From: Ophiodon elongatus
Taxonomy: Eukaryota > Chordata > Actinopteri > Perciformes > Hexagrammidae
Assembly: GCA_016806645.1 (NCBI GenBank)
Contig: JACSYO010001932.1
Location: forward strand, 773,501 to 837,500
Direction: 5' to 3'
Length of the DNA stretch: 64,000 bases
Shown here: piece after piece, positions 1 through 12,394 of the stretch
Layout: every line of letters starts with the position of its first letter
How positions within the stretch are numbered: the first letter of the stretch is position 1
Notes under the pieces: generated by a model
Database searches by the model: none
What the model was told of the DNA's origin: nothing
The model's input: the letters and a program-made list of their open reading frames with translations, nothing else
Program-made: the position numbers and the translations under genes

Positions 1-322
1 CCCAGCTACAGAGGCAAACAGCGCCACTGACTGTGGAGAGAAGGAGTAATGCTGTTAAAAAAGCGGTATTAAAACTGGGCGGTGATGCTTCCTGTTATTC
101 ACAATAGCTTCTTTTGAAGGAGCACGCTAATTTCATACACCAATTAACCGTCTGAGCATTTTAACAATGAGGCCACCCTTAAAAACTCCCCCAGTTAAAA
201 ATAATGAGACCAGCTGACTTGTTTATTCTTATCAGAAGTGAGCATGCTTTATTTGAAGTTTTAAGTATAATTCAGTATTCTCTATACCATCTGTATACCA
301 TGCTCTTTTTGTCTCATTCCAG

Positions 323-3300
323 GGAGCTAAATGTTTTGACTACAATGCGTCTCTGCAGTTGATGGTTACAGGAGGTTGTGACCGAGCGGTCAGACTATGG
401 ACTCGGTTTGTGACCACACGTCCCGTAGCTACGCTGCTGGGTCACCGCACCACTGTGTTGGATGTTGCAATCTATCAACCTGTTGGCCAGATCTTCAGCT
501 ACTCCAGAGATGCCGTGAGTCATTAAAGATGACGCTTAAACTATTAAGTGCATTTATATTGCTTGTTGTTTATCATATTAAATCATATTTGGGATTTTTG
601 TGAATCGTGACGTATCACGACAGAGCTTGTTCCTTTTCTAATTACTTAGTCGTTTCTTGATCAGGAGTTGAAGGTTTGGGACATTTCCAGCCATCACTGT
701 CTGAAAACCGTCTGCCTGCAGTTCCCATGCCAGCAGCCAGGTCGAATCTCAGAACATGGCAACTTCCCCTTCTTGTTGCTGAGCGCTCCTCTTCCTGAGC
801 AGACCCAGTCTCATTTGGTGGTGGGATGCAAAGATCACCTGGCAGTGCTCAACCTGGCTGAAACGAGAAGAGGAGGCGGCGGATGGTTGACGGACGAAGG
901 AGGGGAACCTGGACCAAACAATCAGAGTGGTGCCGCCCTCTCCTGTGCTCTGTACAACTCTTCCCTGAGACAGGTGGTGACTGGACATGCCGACTCATCT
1001 GTGTCTCTGTGGGACGTAGAGACGGGGAGGAGGCGGCTTCAGATCCTAAACGCTCATGGAGAAGATGAGGTCACCTGCATGACACTAGACTCCTCCCACA
1101 GAAGACTGATCACTGGAGCTCGCAATGGCACGATAAAGGTTTACTACCACTTTTCAAATTTGATACAACTGTAGCACCAAACATTGCTGTGCATATTTAT
1201 TTCACATGTATGAGACAGTTTGTTTCATGAGAAGACAACTCCCCGACAGGTGTGGAACTTACTGAATGGCCTCAACTTGCACAAACTGGAGCCCGTCACC
1301 AACTCTGAGGTCACCGGGTTGACCTGTCTCCATGACAACCGGCTGCTGTCCGTTGGGTGGAGCCAGCGGGTCGCTCAGTACGACATCGCAGCTGCCAAGG
1401 TAAAATTAAAGGCGCTTTGAATAATCCACAGCAGTTTTACAGTTTTTAAGCAGCACCTAGTGAAATAGAAAATCACATCATTAAATCCATTACAAAAGCT
1501 TTAGAATAGGAGGTGCCCTGGTAGCCGTGTGGTTACAGTGCATGCCATTTAACTGCAATGCTACGAATTAAATTCTGGCCTTGGGACCTTTGTTGCATGT
1601 CCTACCCCTCTCTGTCTCTCTCTCTCTCTCTCCCACGTCTACACTGTCCTATGTCAATTTTCTTTTAAGATTGATAAGTGATTATTGGAAATGCAGCACA
1701 CACAATCAAATGACAAAAAAAGCTTAAATATGTCAGGATGCACACATCAAGATGTCTTATCCTTCGCACTTTTGCTCGTCCACAAGTTCTTCCCCAGATG
1801 TTGAGTGCTGGATGATGAGTCCCATTCAAACAGCTGTCACCATAGTGATGAGGCTGGTACAGACTTAAAACACTGTGTTTTTCTTAGGGTGCAGACTTAA
1901 GAGGGCCTCTTATATATTTTTATTAAATGTCTAGCATGTTTCAGAGCTTCCGAGAAAAGATTCACCACATCCACCGACACATTTTTACACGCTGATACTT
2001 TGGTCTCAAGAAATAAAGTTATAGCATTGCCAGTGCCAGTACAAACACCAGTATGGACTGCAATGTGAAACAAAAGTTTGGACATGCATTTTTTCACACC
2101 TCAAATTCTTGTGTTACAGTTTACCTCTCAACCTTTAACCACCATCTGCTCTGTGGTTAGATTCATCCCTTGACTACAGTGGCAACATTCAGAATTCATG
2201 TCCTGTTTTTCCTCCGCTCACAATGTTACTCATTGTAAAGCCCCCTGTGTCAGCAGAGCCTGGTTTTTGGAAAAACATTTTAAGGCTAAGAAAAATGCAA
2301 GGACCATTTTTTACAGGTAAATGATATTAGCGAATGACGTAAATCACATTTACACATGCACCAGGTGAGATCAAATACATCTGTGCCATGAAAAACCAGG
2401 ATCTATCTGACGTCCATCATGCTGAGCTATAACTTCACTTTATTTTCAACTAAAGTGAAGTTATTTGACATTTAACCATCCTAAGTCGTAAGAGCAGTGG
2501 GCTGCTGTAAAGCGCCCGGGGAGCCACTTTGGGTTCAGCGTCTCGCTCAACAACACGTCAACATGTGGACAGGAGGAGGCGGGGAATCGAACTGCCAACC
2601 TTGTGATGAGAGGTCGACCAACTCCATTCCCTGAACCACAGCCACCCCGTTTGAAAGAGCTGACCTCAACACTGTAGCCCAGAGGTGTAAACAAAATCAG
2701 TAAACCAGAGAAGGAAATAGCGCTGCTTTCCACTAGGCAGCACAAACAATTACATGTTATGTCAGACCATTTGTAAACTGTCACAGTGGGAAGTGGCGAT
2801 TTCAGCCAACAAGTTCATGCACATAGTGGAGCCTGAATACAACATGGCATTTTGTGTTTTTTAGAAAACCTTTGCTATGTTAGCACAAAGCTGCTTAAAC
2901 TGTTGATTTTCAACCTGAATACTACATACAAATGTTTTCTTAATATTTAGATTTTGACCATAGTAAAAACCTTTGCTGATGTTTAATATGCACATCTGTG
3001 TATCTGCTGTATATATATATAGGATTTGTATGTAAGAGCAGACATGTCGTGGAAGTCCAGCGGCGTCCACAAATCCGACATTCTAGTCGTGTGTCAGTGC
3101 GCTGCTCTGGGGGTCGTTGCCACGGCGAGCCATGATGGAGAGGTGATTGTATGGAGGCTGGAGACGCAAGGACCAGTGCTTCACCTTCAGAGACCGACAA
3201 AGGAAGGGTAAGAAAACTCAGCCTTGATGTAAAGATAGCAAAGATACGTGAGCCCCATGCTGTGGTGGAAAGTGAGTGAAAAAATGTTCTCAAGTACTGG

Positions 3301-6300
3301 ACTTAAGTGCATGTTCAGGATACTTGTACTTTACTCGAGTGTATCCATTTCATGCCACCTTATACTCCTATTTTACTACACTTCAGAGGAATATATTGTA
3401 CTGCATTAAAAAAAAAAAACATATAAAACATTCATAAAATAACATTGTTAAAGATTAAAACAGTGTTTCCTAAACTTTTTGGTTTGCGTCTGCTTATAAA
3501 ACAGCAGTGTAAGTAAGGGCCCTTTGTCACATTCAAGTGGTAAAATTATCCAATATTTCCAATAAAAAAAAGAAAAGCTCAGAAGAAAAGGCAATACAAG
3601 TTTATGGAGCAGAACTTTGTTTTTTCTTCTTCTTTCCTACCCTATTCATTATCTCACAACCCCACCAGCACAAACACTAGCTCCAGTCTGGTAGTAAATA
3701 CTTTTTTTGTCAAGACGTCTGCATTCTTCGTGCGTGGTATTCATTGTTGTGGCCTGTTTGCTTTTTTTTTTTTTCCTTTGTTGGTGTGCATCTAGAGTGC
3801 TGGCCCCTGTGAACAGCCTCTTGTTCCTGCAGCATTGGGCTGGCAACAGAAAGTTGAGAAACAGAGGTGTCCTGGTCTCATCGCAGGCCGGCTGTCTCTG
3901 CTTTTGGAGCATCACTGGACAGACGCACACTTACGGTGAGAGAAGAAAGGTATAATGGACGCAGAGTACAATTTTGTCCATGGAGCACTTTTTACACAGC
4001 CTCAACGTTTCTCCTCCACTGAATGGGCTTTTTCCTCGTAATCCCCATTAAAAAAGGTTGTGGAATTGTGTAACTCAACCCGTGGAGCACTTTTACACGG
4101 CCTAACCCTCCATTACATGGTCAAAATTGTACAAATCCACAACCTGAATTATTTAGGCTGTGTTATAGTGCTCTATGGGTTGAGTTACGCATTTCCACAA
4201 CCTGGGTTATGACGATCATGAGTTAGAGAGCATTCAAAGGAGGAGAATAATTTAGGCTGTGAAAAAGTGCTCCCTTGCAGTGCTCAAAGTGGGCTGGCAC
4301 TCACCGGTACTCACCAGGCGTACCCTGACTTGTTTTTGCATACTGGCACTTCTCACAAGTTACCGTTACTCTTTTCTATACCTTTCCATATCAAGATGAG
4401 AACGACGGCGCTCTAATGTATCGATACAATGTTCACGTACTTTTAGTGAAATAATTATAGAACTGTTCATCGTAACCTTTTTTTTGTTTGTGAACAAAAA
4501 TAATGAAAAATGATTTAAAACTTTTCTGAAACTGCTCTTTTGATTTAAAGAATATAGTTTGACAGGGCAAATATTTCCAGAAGAATTAAATGTCCAGATG
4601 AAAGCTGTGAAATGTGTAAATAATAAAATAATTATTTAATTACAGCAAAGTTAGTCTTAAAGCTTTTGGGGCGTTGTCTGTAGAAATAAATGGTCACAAT
4701 TATGTGAAATTGCTTAGTTTTAAGTAAAAATTTGTTTACAATTTTCTTGGGGAAAGGCACCCCAAACCCACTATCTCCTAGCATCTTTTATTTTACTGTA
4801 GAAATCCAGAATGTAGAAATGATTACTGATACTGGCCAATACACACGCTAACACACGCTAATTGGTACTTTTTTTTCCCCACTTAAAGAACTTTGCAGAG
4901 ATTATCATTCAGAAGAACTGGATACAAAAGTTCAAAGACATGAATTTTGAATAAAACTCTCACAGTATGAGCTGTCAGTTTTAACGATCCTCCCGTAAGA
5001 TAGATTTATAAACAGACAGAGCAGTCAGTGACCGTCAGGCTGAACTGTCGACTTGGCCTCCCGCCTGTACCATTCCTGGCAGCCCACTACTATGTCTCTT
5101 TCCAGATCCCATCTGTGTTTAGTGGTGTGGGATTCATGCACTCTGACCGCTGCATATGTATACGAGCATGCATGGGTGTGTTTATGAGTGAGCCAGTCTG
5201 CATTTGTGTGTGTGTATATTCCAACATAAAGGAATTTGAGAGTAAAAGGGAGACGTGTGACATAACATTTAAGGGTGGCAATTTGTCTCAGAAGGAAATT
5301 TGAAATTTATGTCAAGACAGTATTCTTGACTTTCAGGAACCCAAACCTGCACGAGACTATTGTAAAATGTAAATTCATCTTGATTTTACTTGGTTTCTTT
5401 ATGTTTTAAAAACCGTGTGCAATTCATTTTTTTCCTCCTTATTCCAGGTCAGTTCTATGCTCCTGAGCAGCCAGGTGAGCGTGTGCTGAGCCTGAGCTCA
5501 GATCAGCTTAAAAACACCACCCTGGTCACTGGAGACACAACGGGCTGGCTTCAGATCTGGGACATCTGTCACTACGCACTTTACCTCCAACACGAGGTGA
5601 GAGTATGTCTTTGTGTTTGTGAGCTGGTGTTAATAAATAAAAGATGCAGCGTGTACTGTACTGTACATCCCCATAAGCCCGAGGTGTTCTCTCTCCACAC
5701 AGCCAGTCTGTGAGCGGCCTCCTCTGCTGCATCGTTGGAAGGCTCATGAAAGAGCATTAGTAAGCGTGGAAGTTCTCGAGGTGGCTCACCGACTGTTCGT
5801 CCTCACAGCCTCAGCTGACGGCTCTGCTGGACTGTGGACAACAGGCGGAGACCATGTGGGTTCTTTTGGGCAGAAAAAGATGTGGGATATTTGTGAGCCA
5901 GCTACTTACCAGAGGTGAGGCTCATGAGCTGGTCTCTGTGACACTTGTATAATCTCGAGAGTATTTGTTAAATAATAGGGAAAAATAAAAAATGTGAAAA
6001 CAGTCATAGCGGGAGCTCAGAAACGGCAATGCTCTATTACCAAATTATATTTAAATACATTAAACAAAGTCTAGCAGGGAAGCAAAAAATGCCAAAATTT
6101 GAAAATAAATTCTTTCCTAATTTGCTGAACCCGCTGAGGGTTAACGGATCGTCTCTGTGTTTTGCTCAGTGTGCTAACTCTTCTGTGGTTGAGGCCATAC
6201 ATGAAAATGACAGCGCACATGCTGCCCATAAAGCATATTGAATCATACTGTCCAAGTTTTGAGTATGACGTGACATGACAGCCTTTCCGGGATTTTATCA

Positions 6301-7934
6301 TTAAATTCTGTCCATACATAGTAGCGTGTACAGGAGATGTCCAAACAAGTAAGGATGTTTTGTGGTTTGTGCCAAATCTAATATAGAGGAATACGTCATG
6401 GTTAAGTGCTTCCTCCCAAAGAAACTTCCCTCGTTGTTTCCACAGATATTTGAGTCTGTAATAGCAACTTCAGTTTGGTTGAAGGTCATAAACTCTGGCT
6501 TGGCCCGGGACTTTTCTGTGTGCTTGACTGTATTTCTGTCACATGTTGGGCAACTTGAACCATAAAGGAGAGAACGCTGTTAAGTCATTTAATTTAAGAG
6601 AGACAAAAAAAATGCAGTCAACTACAAGACAGCGACAGAACATGCTTAGATACATGTGAGAGGAAGAGAGAAAAGGTTTGTGGTCTAAATGTTAATTATG
6701 TTATCGCATCAACTTCTGCTCTTCTCTTCTCGCTCTCTGCCTCTGTGGCCTCTGATTGGTCGATCATCCACAATGAGCAATGTTTCTGCTGTAGCTCTCG
6801 CATAAGTGTTGTATAATTCAGACTGTTTTAGCCATTCCAGGGCCGTAGGTCTCGGGATGGCCATGTCGACCAAATACTTCGAAAGCTAATGGCATCCCCA
6901 TCAGCCTCAGCTATACTTTGTGTTTAGTGTTAATTAGAAAGCGTTACGTAACATAAGCTTGTTAGCATTCTGACATCAGCTTTAGTCTCAAAGTGCTGTG
7001 CCTAATGCTGTTTTCCATTTGAACTGGGTAATCGGGATTTCTTAATTTCCAGTCGGAAATTTCAACAGGAACCCCGTCTGAAAGTTACACAAACCCCCTC
7101 AAACCCCAACCCCAAATTCCAAGATGGCTGCTCTGCGCATCAACATAAAAGAAATCGGTAGTAACATGCTGTTTATTAGTTATGTCTGACTTGTGTCTCA
7201 TTAAATTAGTCATACATACAGTACTGTACAACTCCTATCTGTAAACATGTTGCTATGGTGTTTGCATTCGCAAAATACCGGCGCAATGTGTTGTTTTCAA
7301 CTGGTATTGCTAACAATGGGGAAGCTGGCCCGAGCAAACGCCATTAAGTTTTCATGACATGTTGTACTGAACGCAGACAGATCCGGTGTGACGAAAATGG
7401 AAGTACAGCCTAACAGAGCCTGTAGCATTTCTGTAGACTTGATTTTTTTTTGCCTATGTGTTGTCCAGATTTAAGCCAAGCAGTAAATACTGTATTCTAA
7501 CATGTGTTTTAAGGTCTCTTTTAAACAGTTAATCAGTGTAAAGTTTCATATGTTGAAATTATAATCTGTCAGTTTTAATTTACCCAAAGACAGTCCTAAA
7601 ACAAACCTGTGACAAAATATCATCTAGCAGAGATCACTGATCCTCTCTAGTTCATTGACATGAACAAAATTGGGACACCTGTCTAAAGTAAACAGCTTTG
7701 TGTTTGCACAAGTCAATTCCCTCCAGCAAAGAGCGATACCTTTTGATTCTGACATCCACAGGAAGACACAAAAGACACTGAAAGACGACTCGAGGACGAT
7801 GACTGAAAGTGATGAAAAGGGGCTCAGCGGGGTCAAAAGTAAAGTACCTGGCCCCACCAGCAGGGGTCAAACTTCACAGGAGGAATGCTGTTCTGAAGGT
7901 AGTCACTTAGTGCAAACAGGTGTTTTGAAGTGCT

Positions 7935-8033
<99 letters not shown>

Positions 8034-8384
8034 GATGCCCTCTCCCTGAACCAGGCCATCTCCAGTCCCATTTGGCTCTGACATAATTACCACTTTCGTT
8101 AGAATCCCTCCACACATGGGTTCGGGTGTAGCTGCTGCTGCGGCACAAAAAAACGTACAGGTCAGGATGGCCTTCCAAGCTAATTCAACCTGATACCATG
8201 ATTAAATCATGTACAATCTCACCACGTTATGAAGAGAAGAGTCAGAGAATTCTTCACATTCTCCTCCTCTGAAGTCTGGAGCTCAGATCAGTAACATTTG
8301 GGCAACGTACTGCTCCAGAGACGCAAGCCAGATTGTTTAAAAAAAACTAAAAATGAATTGCAGAAATGCTCCTGGTGTGTGTGT

Positions 8385-8466
<82 letters not shown>

Positions 8467-8697
8467 TATTTCCTATACTTTCCTTTCACTGTCTGCCCAT
8501 TACTCAGAACTTGCCCAAATAAGCAATTAGCTGTGCTTTCTCAGCAACCACACCCAGGCAGACACTGTTATGTAAAAGTACATATAAACTAATGTTGTCT
8601 ACTGTCATTCACTTTAGCTTCACCCACCGGCGCAGCAGAGAACGACCACAACCAACCTCAGCAGCACATGGTAACCAAACACACAATCAGCAGCTGA
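323..8697 (+). CDS. WD40-repeat protein of the WDR49/WDR64 type, 3' part (5' truncated)
   Basis: Coding exons, joined by GT-AG sites with consistent phase, are 323-514, 665-1138, 1250-1399, 3023-3207, 3796-3935, 5448-5596, 5703-5914, 7762-7898 and 8618-8670 (564 codons). The translation holds several WD40 blades with typical endings such as GGCDRAVRLW, GHADSSVSLWD, GARNGTIKVWN, ASHDGEVIVWRLE, GDTTGWLQIWDI and ASADGSAGLW, so it is a beta-propeller scaffold. A polar, low-complexity tail follows the last blade. Blade spacing and the FGQKKMWDI segment after the last blade resemble WDR49/WDR64 from memory; I cannot tell these apart, so no symbol is given. The 5' end lies outside the window. If exon 8618 is terminal, translation runs on to TGA at 8695-8697 and AATAAA follows at 9055; otherwise it splices at 8671 to later exons. 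No catalytic function can be inferred. Confidence 0.8.
1512..1722 (+). repeat. tRNA-derived SINE
   Basis: The element begins GGTGCCCTGGTAGCC, which holds an A-box-like stretch, and continues with a degenerate B-box region near 1565-1580. A CT-rich microsatellite (1613-1632) and an A-rich tail near 1715 follow. This order of parts matches a SINE I recognise from many teleost genomes. It sits in the intron after exon 1250-1399 and is diverged. Confidence 0.65.
2480..2652 (-). repeat. tRNA-derived SINE, minus strand
   Basis: Read on the minus strand, this begins with GGGGTGGCTGTGGTTCAGGG and has a B-box-like GTTCGATTCC. It then has the segment GAGACGCTGAACCCAAAGTG, typical of a widespread teleost tRNA-derived repeat. 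It lies in the same intron as the SINE at 1512. It is not an intact tRNA gene: no cloverleaf anticodon arm can be drawn. Confidence 0.6.
3262..3413 (+). repeat. interspersed teleost repeat (GTGGTGGAAAGT family)
   Basis: Starts GTGGTGGAAAGTGAGTGA and contains CAAGTACTGGACTTAAGTGC and ACTTGTACTTTACTCGAGTG. This repeat is common and dispersed in fish genomes, recognised from memory. It lies just 3' of exon 3023-3207. A second fragment of the same family in reverse orientation is at 33110-33173. Confidence 0.6.
3982..4273. mobile_element. palindromic foldback/MITE-like element
   Basis: The two ends are imperfect inverted copies. GGAGCACTTTTTACACAGCC at the left matches the reverse complement of the right end (GGCTGTGAAAAAGTGCTCC). 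Inner blocks also pair: AGGTTGTGGAATTGTGTAAC at about 4055 against GTTACGCATTTCCACAACCT at about 4183, together with the adjoining ACTCAACCC/GGGTTGAGT. The arms cover roughly 120 bases each around a centre near 4130. No ORF of note lies inside, so this looks like a non-autonomous foldback DNA element in an intron. The family is not identified. Confidence 0.65.
6836..7010 (+). repeat. interspersed teleost repeat fragment, copy 1
   Basis: Contains ATGTCGACCAAATACTTCG, GCATCCCCATCAGCCTCAGC and ACTTTGTGTTTAGTGTTAAT, followed by TTAGCATTCTGACATCAGC. These modules occur together in a common percomorph repeat. Related fragments are at 18940-19215 and, inverted, at 42283-42450. It lies in the intron between exons 5703-5914 and 7762-7898. 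Confidence 0.55.
7018..7160 (+). repeat. possible interspersed repeat fragment
   Basis: The stretch running from TCGGGATTTCTTAATTTCCA through TCGGAAATTTCAACAGGAAC to CCAAGATGGCTGCTC resembles a dispersed fish repeat. The recognition is from memory and the copy is diverged. Confidence 0.35.
7937..8029. repeat. (AC)n microsatellite
   Basis: About 46 uninterrupted AC units lie just after the donor of exon 7762-7898. The His/Thr and Val/Cys-rich open frames across it are artefacts. Confidence 0.97.
8375..8462. repeat. (GT)n microsatellite
   Basis: About 43 GT units with a single TA interruption near 8389, in the intron before exon 8618-8670. Being GT on this strand, it is the inverse of the (AC)n tract 350 bases upstream, so the transcript could pair the two. 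Confidence 0.97.
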
Positions 8698-9054
8698 TGA
8701 GTGCAAACGTGTCGTTCTCACCTCAGTTGTCTTCTTTCACGACCATCATCTGTGTGTGTCAGTATCTGTGTGAGGACTCTTTCCAGATGGTAGCTTTGTT
8801 TCACGAGGGGAGACATCTGTTTGATGACATTGGCCACAACAAACACTGTTGATTGGCTGTTTTTGCCCCATCAGACTCTGCAGGTGACTTTCACACTGAT
8901 TACTGGATCAGTTCCCTTCTCTCCTCCTGCCCGCTTTATGAAAACCTAATTGTTAACTTCTGTTGGTGCCCAGTGATTGTGTCAAATAATGTGACGAACA
9001 AATAATTCATCTCACTATTTCTAACTTTTTCACTGCAATTCTCTGTTGTTCAAA

Positions 9055-9060
9055 AATAAA
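9055..9060 (+). other. candidate poly(A) signal for the WD40-repeat gene
   Basis: AATAAA lies about 360 bases after the TGA that ends the read-through version of exon 8618. It would make that exon terminal. Other AATAAA hexamers occur nearby (for example near 9522), so the assignment is weak. Confidence 0.3.
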
Positions 9061-10371
9061 GCAAAAGATAGTGCAAATGAAGTAATCAAGCATCAGACTA
9101 CTGAATTATTGTCTTGTCATTACTGTGAAGTTGCTCTGCAAACAGCGAAGACACCAGAGGTGCTGGTTTGTAGATTTCATAACCATTGGACAAAGCGTTT
9201 CCCCCTGTTTGATATGATGCTAAACAAACTGTCTGACTCAATGCAAAAATTGTGGAACTAAACCTGTCACCAGTAGTTTGCCTATTTACAATAGCATACC
9301 AGCTGCCACTTAAAACAACAGAATGTACCTTTTGAAAAAGGGAATAACACATTCTTCTTCTGACAAGTTATAAGTTTAACTTCTAAACAAAAAAACACAA
9401 TCAAATCAATTCACTCATTTGCTGCTACATTCTGACGTGGTCTAAAACAAAGAGTAGCTTGTTGTGGCTAATGTTAGCAAACTTTAGATAGATTGAGCAG
9501 GATTTTTCTAATAAACAATAACAATAAAGCTATATTTTAGCGTTTCCATTTTAGAATACCAATATACTGTTGAAGTGATTGCTGTTTTGCAAAATGTATA
9601 TAGTCTCTCTTTCATTTCCAAAAAAATGTTTTGCTACTGTAATTACTGATTGACATTTTTTATTTTCAATGCATTATCTAAATACTAGGTGTGTGGACAT
9701 CCAGTAGCGGCCAGCATAAAAATACTGGTCAGCAAACGAAACTATAAAAGGCTCTATCAATTCTGGAGGAATGTGAGGGCGCAGTTCCATGTCCTTTCGT
9801 TCCGGCTCTGGCTGTAGAGCTCCACGCTCAGGCTGAAGTTGTCCAGAGAAACTAAATTGATGGGAAGGGATGAAAAAAAAAAGTAATTGTGGAATACTGC
9901 AATTCTATTTTAGACAAATCTGACAGGAAAAACCTGATTTATTTCATTTAAGGGTTTGAATTCATGTCTTCCCACCTCCTTCTTTTGTTGTTTTGTCATA
10001 ACTTCTCCTTTTCTTTCTCTGATCTCTCCATCTGTTGAGCTTCTTCATCATCTCTCTGTTTATTTCTCCTCACAGTGACTTTGTCCCTTGATATTGTGTG
10101 TTGTGCTGCCACACTGTGCGTTTGTGGCCTGTGCATTGCTGTAGCTGCCAATTTATGTGGACTGACCACTGAGAGGTCAGACAGGAAGTTGAAAAGACCT
10201 CCAATCGATTCATCTGACTGCTTTAGATGTTTCTTGAAGAATTTTAGAAATGCCTCCATGATGCTGCTCTGTAAACATTGCTCCATCTTTAGGAAAATAG
10301 TTCTCTGAACCTGAAGCTAAAAAGTCTGTTCTTCATTTGCCTCTTTTTTACTCATATTCTTTTTCCATGAG

Positions 10372-12142
10372 ATGCCTCCACCGAGGATTTACCCACAATC
10401 CCCCGAGTGTGGTATCAGAGTTTGACTTACAGCAAAAGCCTCAGCTCACAGCATCTGGAAGGAAAAGTGAGCTCTCTACCTAGTCAGATATAAACGAAGA
10501 TGCAGACATGAATGCTGTTTTTCTGCCTTCCTGTTTTTCATAAAGTCATGTTGAAACTGCATATTGAATTAAATATGTTATATTAATATTGTGCTGGCAC
10601 TATTTCCCCTTCAAAACAGCCTGCACCACATTGAATTTAGCTTTTTTCGTATTCTTTTTTAGCCATGCCAAACTCTGCTCACATTTCCTGACGTGTGGTC
10701 CATCTCTTACTCATCTCTTCTTTAAAGGAATGGTTCGGACATTACATGCTGAGAGTATGATGAGAAAATTAAAATCACTCTCATGTTTGTAAGCAAAATA
10801 TGAGATACAGTCAGCAGTCAGTTAGCTTTTCTTAGCATTAAGACTGGAAATGGAGGAAACAGCTAGCCTGGCTACATTTAAAGGAAATAAATCTGCATAC
10901 CAGCATCTCTAAAACCCACTATTTCCACATTATTTGTTATTTGTTTAATCCTTACAAAAACTGAAGTGTAAAAATGATATGTTACGGTTTATTACCCCCT
11001 GCTTCCAGCTACGCTATGTTAACTGTGAGCTAACTGACTGTACCTGTTAGTTTCATTCTTACTGCTCTGTGCTATTTATTGGCTGGGAAGCCCAGTCACT
11101 TCCTGGATATTTGATATCACTATAAGGTTGTCTGGCAACCAGCAAAGACCCCAGGAAGGTACTGACCCCCTCCAGGAAATAGTCCAGCACATAATGTGAT
11201 ATTACCTTCTGACAGAGCTTAGCTAGCCGTTTCCCTGTCTCCAGTCTTTAAGCTGAGCTAAGTTAAGCTAAGGGTATTCACCAAAAGGATGAACTACTGC
11301 TTTAAAAGTTTTGGCTATGCAGCTTCACAATACCCTTATTGTTGTATTTCTTGTATCAGTCATGCGAAATGTCCTTATATCTGACACTTGTTTTGAGTCA
11401 TTCAGACAGACAGACAGACATCTGAGCCATCACACCCATTTATCTCAACCCAACCCTGCACATGAATACATAAGGGTCTGCTGAATTGCACAAATTGGTG
11501 ACGCAAGACTCAATGCCCTATTTTTGCTTGCTTTCTTTCCATATTCAATTTTGCAACTTCTTTGCAATGGCTTGCTTGCTCATCCTGAAAAAACGGGTTA
11601 TTTTAAGCACGTTTTAGCGGGGGAGGAAGCGAACGCAGAGCCCTTTCTCCGGTTTGTTTCTCTGGGATAAATACAAACAGACACAGCCGGGACAAACAGG
11701 GCAAGTCAACTAGACTGCACTTTTGCCCCCAAGGCATCTATAAGACAACATAGCATTACTGAAATGTGTTGTGTTTTCAGAAATATCCTCTGTCTGCAAC
11801 AGATAGATTGGCATTTAGTGATTACATGCTCAAGTATTTATCTTAACCATTTTTTGTGCAGAAGAATAAAAGTGAAAAAGACATATTCATAAATATTTCT
11901 CAGTTTGTTGTAGTTTAGTTGCAGGCTTTTCTTTGCCGTATAAAATATACATCTTCGAGAGACCATGACCAACTGACACTAACTTAAAATGGAAAGCTCA
12001 TTTAGTTGTGAAAAAATCTGGCTTCTGCTGGTCTAAAAACAGATATTCTTTACATCATGCATTTGGGTCAAAACAACAACAAAAACATCTCTCTCTGTTT
12101 TCGTAGCTGTGTTCTTCGAAAAGGCAGCAGTCACCCACTTAG
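10372..12142 (+). CDS. possible C-terminal exons of the WD40-repeat gene
   Basis: Two exon-like pieces lie downstream of the last secure exon. The first, 10372-10466, has an AG acceptor and a GTGAGC donor, and one frame is fully open (ending SLTYSKSLSSQHLEGK). The second, 12107-12142, follows a very good pyrimidine-rich acceptor and, continuing in phase, gives LCSSKRQQSPT and a stop. The phase leaving 8670 is 0, but the open frame at 10372 needs one preceding nucleotide. Either a small exon is missing or exon 10372 is read in phase 0, where it stops at 10425. Splice-site quality is the only support, so this is a tentative model. Confidence 0.3.
10731..11306. mobile_element. MITE-like element with long imperfect inverted ends
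   Basis: The left end TTTAAAGGAATGGTTC and the right end, read in reverse complement (TTTAAAGCAGTAGTTC), match. Further in, GTTAGC..TTAGCATTAAGACTGGAAA at about 10830 pairs with the inverted copy near 11230-11280 (TCCAGTCTTTAAGCTGAGC). ACAGCTAGCCTGGC also has an inverted partner. I recognise this as a very common non-autonomous percomorph repeat. It carries no transposase. Confidence 0.75.
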
Positions 12143-12343
12143 CCTGTGCGTGTGTGTGCGTGTGTGTATCGAGGCAAAACAGAAGCTCTTTTACAATCCG
12201 GCTAAATGGCAGGTTAAAGATTCCTTTCTCTAATTTACAACATCAGCCAAGACTTCACTCAGTCCATTCTCTCTTTAGAGAGGGTAAAACACCCTGGAGG
12301 TCAACTCCTAGACACTCATGTGTAATTTTGCCAGACTCTCATA

Positions 12344-12394
12344 CACACACACACACTCTCACACACAAAGACACACACACACACACACACACAC
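12344..12394. repeat. imperfect (CA)n microsatellite
   Basis: Interrupted CA units with CTCT and AAAG breaks, in the stretch between the WD40 gene and fam20a. Confidence 0.9.

Noticed and set aside
2480..2652. Possible functional tRNA gene on the minus strand
   Set aside because: B-box-like sequence is present, but no cloverleaf with anticodon arm can be drawn, and the downstream body matches a SINE.
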